A DNA stretch of 7,940 nt, taken from assembly GCA_050013395.1 (NCBI GenBank), contig JBEKFI010000137.1, positions 1 to 7,940 on the forward strand, read 5' to 3'. The stretch is from JBEKZD01 sp050013395. GTDB taxonomy: Bacteria; Verrucomicrobiota; Verrucomicrobiia; Palsa-1439. Under the pieces are notes generated by a model. That model did not search any database and was not told the origin of the DNA. It worked only from the letters and a program-made list of their open reading frames with translations. Of this stretch, positions 6,251-7,940 are shown one piece after another. A program made the position numbers and the translations under genes. Every line of letters starts with the position of its first letter. Position 1 is the first letter of the stretch.

Positions 6251-6336
6251 AACCCCTCACCTTAATCCTCTCCCCGCAAGCGGGGCGAGGAGATTTCCCC
6301 TCTCCCTTTCCAAGGGAGAGGGCCTGGGTGAGGGTT
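6251..6336. repeat. 86-base inverted-repeat element with inner hairpins
   Basis: The ends (CCCTCACC at 6254-6261 and GGTGAGGG at 6327-6334) are reverse complements. Inside are two further hairpins: CCCCGC/GCGGGG around AA near 6272-6285, and a perfect 11-bp stem of 6298-6308 with 6312-6322 around a 3-base loop. The CCCTCACC...CTCTCCC...GGGAGAGGG...GGTGAGGG layout is a repeat type seen between genes in many bacteria. It borders the broken 5' side of the GH28 relic. Confidence 0.75.
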
Positions 6337-6417
6337 CGAGTTGTGACAGACTGTCGAGCTTTCAAGCGCATCGTGAATAAGTCAGGCTAACAAGCGCGCG
6401 CAGAAAGCATTTTGTGA

Positions 6418-6446
6418 TTGACACACCTGCAAGCGATACTGTATGC
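6418..6446 (+). promoter_or_regulatory. Upstream promoter-like site
   Basis: TTGACA at 6418-6423 is a perfect sigma-70-type -35 hexamer and is preceded by GCATTTTGTGA (6407-6417), nearly the same as at the downstream promoter. The -10 position is weak (TGTATG or GTATGC around 6440-6446). This may be an older or alternative promoter. Confidence 0.35.
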
Positions 6447-6524
6447 AAGGGAACTTATGGTGGGGAAAGCGAGCGGTTTATCGGTTCGGTGATTGTGGAG
6501 TTCGGTCTCTTGCGCATTTTGTGG

Positions 6525-6554
6525 TTGACAATCAGAGGAGCAGTCTAGTATATT
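6525..6554 (+). promoter_or_regulatory. Strong sigma-70-type promoter for the repeat-rich surface protein
   Basis: TTGACA at 6525-6530 and TATATT at 6549-6554 are separated by 18 bases. The -35 is perfect and the -10 has five of six consensus bases. Transcription would start near 6561 and give a leader of about 250 bases before the gene at 6809. The 17 bases ending in this -35 (6514-6530) repeat those at 6407-6423 with one mismatch. Confidence 0.65.
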
Positions 6555-6623
6555 GTGGGTAGTTTGGAAGTTTTAGCGCGGTGGTGGAGGAGCAGGCACG
6601 AAAATGGCTCAGATGCGAGTAGT

Positions 6624-6791
6624 ATGTCAGATCAAGAAAGTTTCAACGCACTCAAACTGTTCCTCAGCCAACAGTATTCCAGCGGTGCTTCGCTGCCCCA
6701 GTTTGGATCGCTGCAGGAGTGGCAGCATTTTTTGCATAGTGTAGGCGGATGGTTTGGAACCAAAAATCAATTAGTCGGGAAATGCGATTAG
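6624..6791 (+). CDS. Possible small leader ORF
   Basis: An ATG at 6624 opens a 55-codon frame (MSDQESFNALKLFLSQQYSS at the start, then a Gln/Trp-rich middle, ending GKCD). It ends 17 bases before the next gene, and its composition is reasonably protein-like. It has no clear ribosome binding site. A competing 46-codon frame from ATG 6604 to the stop at 6742-6744 has a good GGAGGAG (6586-6592) 11 bases upstream, but its product is Ser/Cys-rich and less convincing. Either could be a translated leader peptide of the downstream gene, or both could be chance frames in an untranslated leader. No family recognised. Confidence 0.28.
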   Translation: MSDQESFNALKLFLSQQYSSGASLPQFGSLQEWQHFLHSVGGWFGTKNQLVGKCD

Positions 6792-6808
6792 CGAAAGGAG
6801 CGGGGGAT

Positions 6809-7940
6809 ATGAAGGTCAACCAACGTGGTGAAGGCAGCGGCCGTCAATCGTCACCGGTCGTCTTGTGGACAATCATTCTGATGGCGGTGGGCTTGTCGCT
6901 ATTATTCAGCGGCGCGGCGCAAGCGCAACTTAGCTTTACCAATGTGGCGTCGGGGAAATGGACCGTCAGCACCGTATGGGGTGTAAACGCGCCCGACGGT
7001 GGTTCCAACGATTATACAATCGTGTTTACTAATACATTGCCCGACCTGAGCAGCAATAATCTCGCCAACCCCTTCCAGTTGAACCAACTCATTTTCGCGC
7101 CCCCGGCCCAGCCGGTGACCCTGTCTAGCAACGGCTTGCAGTTCTCCTTTTCCACTAGCAACGGCACGCTGCCACAGGTGCTGCAGAATTCGACGAATGA
7201 CATGACGATCAACGTCAACATCGGCCTCGACACCAATATAACCTTCGCGGGCACCGGGTCGGGCGGGGTGACCGTGAACGGCGCGATCAGTGGGTCGTAC
7301 CGGCTTACCAAGAGCGGCAGTTACATCTTGACTTTGACCACCAACAACAGCTACAGCGGCGGCACGGTGATCAACAATGGCGCGGTGGCGTTCACTGCCA
7401 CCAACCGAGCTCCCCAGTCGGGTACCATCACCGTCAACAGCAGTGGCTCTGTCTGGTTCCAAGACGGCAATGTCCCCCCGCAATTGGATAAGTCCAGCGC
7501 CGGAGGCTTGGCCGTCGGAACTGGCGCCGGGAGCACGAACTACGACTTCTCGACGTCAGGTTTGTCGAACATGGCCCTCGTTGCGGCCCAGACCCTGACC
7601 AACGACTATCCTTTGACGCCGTCCGGCAATGAGTACAGGATCGGCGCGTTGTCGGGCACCACTTTTACTTACACGAATCAGCTCACCGGTGCGTATAGTC
7701 TGAATATCGGTCCGGGAGGCGGTACGGTCGTTCTCACAAATTTCAGCAACACCTTCACCGGCAGTACGACGATCCGCGACGGCACGGTGCTGCTCATCAT
7801 AGCGGACAACAACATCGGTGCGGGCAACACCAACTTGATTCTGTCCAGCGGCGGCACGCTGTGGGTGGCCGGTAGTTTCACATTGAACAATCGACCTGTG
7901 ACCGTGAATGCCAGCGGGGGCGGGATCAACGTTGACGGCG
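6809..7940 (+). CDS. Secreted autotransporter-associated beta-strand repeat protein (partial, 3' end outside window)
   Basis: The frame is open from the ATG at 6809 to the window edge (377 codons). AAAGGAG (6794-6800) lies 8 bases before the start. Residues 1-39 form a long signal peptide: polar/basic MKVNQRGEGSGRQSS, then VVLWTIILMAVGLSLLF, then GAAQA before QLSFTN. The mature chain is rich in Thr, Ser, Asn and Gly and predicted to be beta-helical. Two passenger-type repeats fit the autotransporter-associated family (PATR): LTKSGSYILTLTTNNSYSGG followed by TVINNGAVAF (about 165-194), and NFSNTFTGSTTIRDGTVLL (311-329). The second is followed by NNIGAGNTNLILSSGGTLWV and FTLNNRPVTVNASGGG, the usual continuation. 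Such proteins are large, exported and often carry a C-terminal barrel or a PEP-CTERM anchor; which one applies here lies outside the window. Confidence 0.87.
   Translation, partial: MKVNQRGEGSGRQSSPVVLWTIILMAVGLSLLFSGAAQAQLSFTNVASGKWTVSTVWGVNAPDGGSNDYTIVFTNTLPDLSSNNLANPFQLNQLIFAPPAQPVTLSSNGLQFSFSTSNGTLPQVLQNSTNDMTINVNIGLDTNITFAGTGSGGVTVNGAISGSYRLTKSGSYILTLTTNNSYSGGTVINNGAVAFTATNRAPQSGTITVNSSGSVWFQDGNVPPQLDKSSAGGLAVGTGAGSTNYDFSTSGLSNMALVAAQTLTNDYPLTPSGNEYRIGALSGTTFTYTNQLTGAYSLNIGPGGGTVVLTNFSNTFTGSTTIRDGTVLLIIADNNIGAGNTNLILSSGGTLWVAGSFTLNNRPVTVNASGGGINVDG

Noticed and set aside
5606..6371. Long open frames on both strands (219 and 234 codons) over the GH28 region
   Set aside because: They are out of frame with the GH28 motifs and give His/Arg- or Asp/Val-rich translations without family similarity.
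6902..7536. Minus-strand frames of up to 193 codons
   Set aside because: They are antisense to the repeat-rich secreted protein, whose signal peptide, ribosome binding site and repeats are clear.
1..7940. CRISPR array, tRNA, rRNA, transposase or phage genes
   Set aside because: No regularly spaced direct repeats, cloverleaf-like sequences or motifs of these gene types were found on either strand.

Overview
The window reads as bacterial chromosome of roughly 57-58 % G+C. The mix of genes points to the Verrucomicrobiota, probably a Pedosphaera/Limisphaerales-like lineage. The evidence is a futalosine-pathway menaquinone gene, a large outer-membrane beta-barrel, a secreted xylose-isomerase-like TIM-barrel protein, an autotransporter-associated-repeat protein, a pectinase remnant, and intergenic gaps full of hairpin-forming repeats. 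This placement is an inference from gene content; there is no rRNA or other marker to confirm it, and a planctomycete-like relative is possible.

Left part (1-3300), core and envelope genes. metF (5,10-methylenetetrahydrofolate reductase) lies on the minus strand and diverges from mqnD (1,4-dihydroxy-6-naphthoate synthase, last step of the futalosine branch of menaquinone synthesis) across a 159-base gap. mqnD is followed after only 33 bases by an outer-membrane beta-barrel protein of the BBP2-like type that starts at a GTG. No terminator separates them, so they may be co-transcribed, although no functional link is evident.

Middle part (3300-5550), small secreted proteins among debris. The gap 3298-3767 holds a 14-bp perfect inverted repeat, a decayed minus-strand fragment of the C-terminus of the tRNA 2-thiouridylase MnmA, and a perfect 22-base palindrome with a central CG that resembles a LacI-family operator. 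A secreted TIM-barrel protein of the sugar phosphate isomerase/epimerase family follows; it appears to have lost the histidines that normally bind metal or substrate. Next come a hairpin repeat and a 138-residue secreted beta-rich protein of unknown function. The 340-base gap after it is gene-free and contains a UUCG-capped hairpin repeat.

Right part (5550-7940), a decayed pectinase and a surface protein. On the minus strand lies the C-terminal part of a family 28 glycoside hydrolase (polygalacturonase type). All four family motifs are present, but a one-base insertion breaks the frame and the 5' end stops beside an ~85-base inverted-repeat element. Rightward from there are two promoter-like sites that share a 17-base sequence, an approximately 250-base leader, and the start of a secreted protein with autotransporter-associated beta-strand repeats that runs off the window. 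That gene is open from 6809 to the end.

I found no complete new multi-gene system. The points most worth following are the histidine-less secreted isomerase homologue with the palindrome upstream, the mnmA and GH28 relics bounded by repeats, and the duplicated promoter in front of the repeat-rich surface protein.
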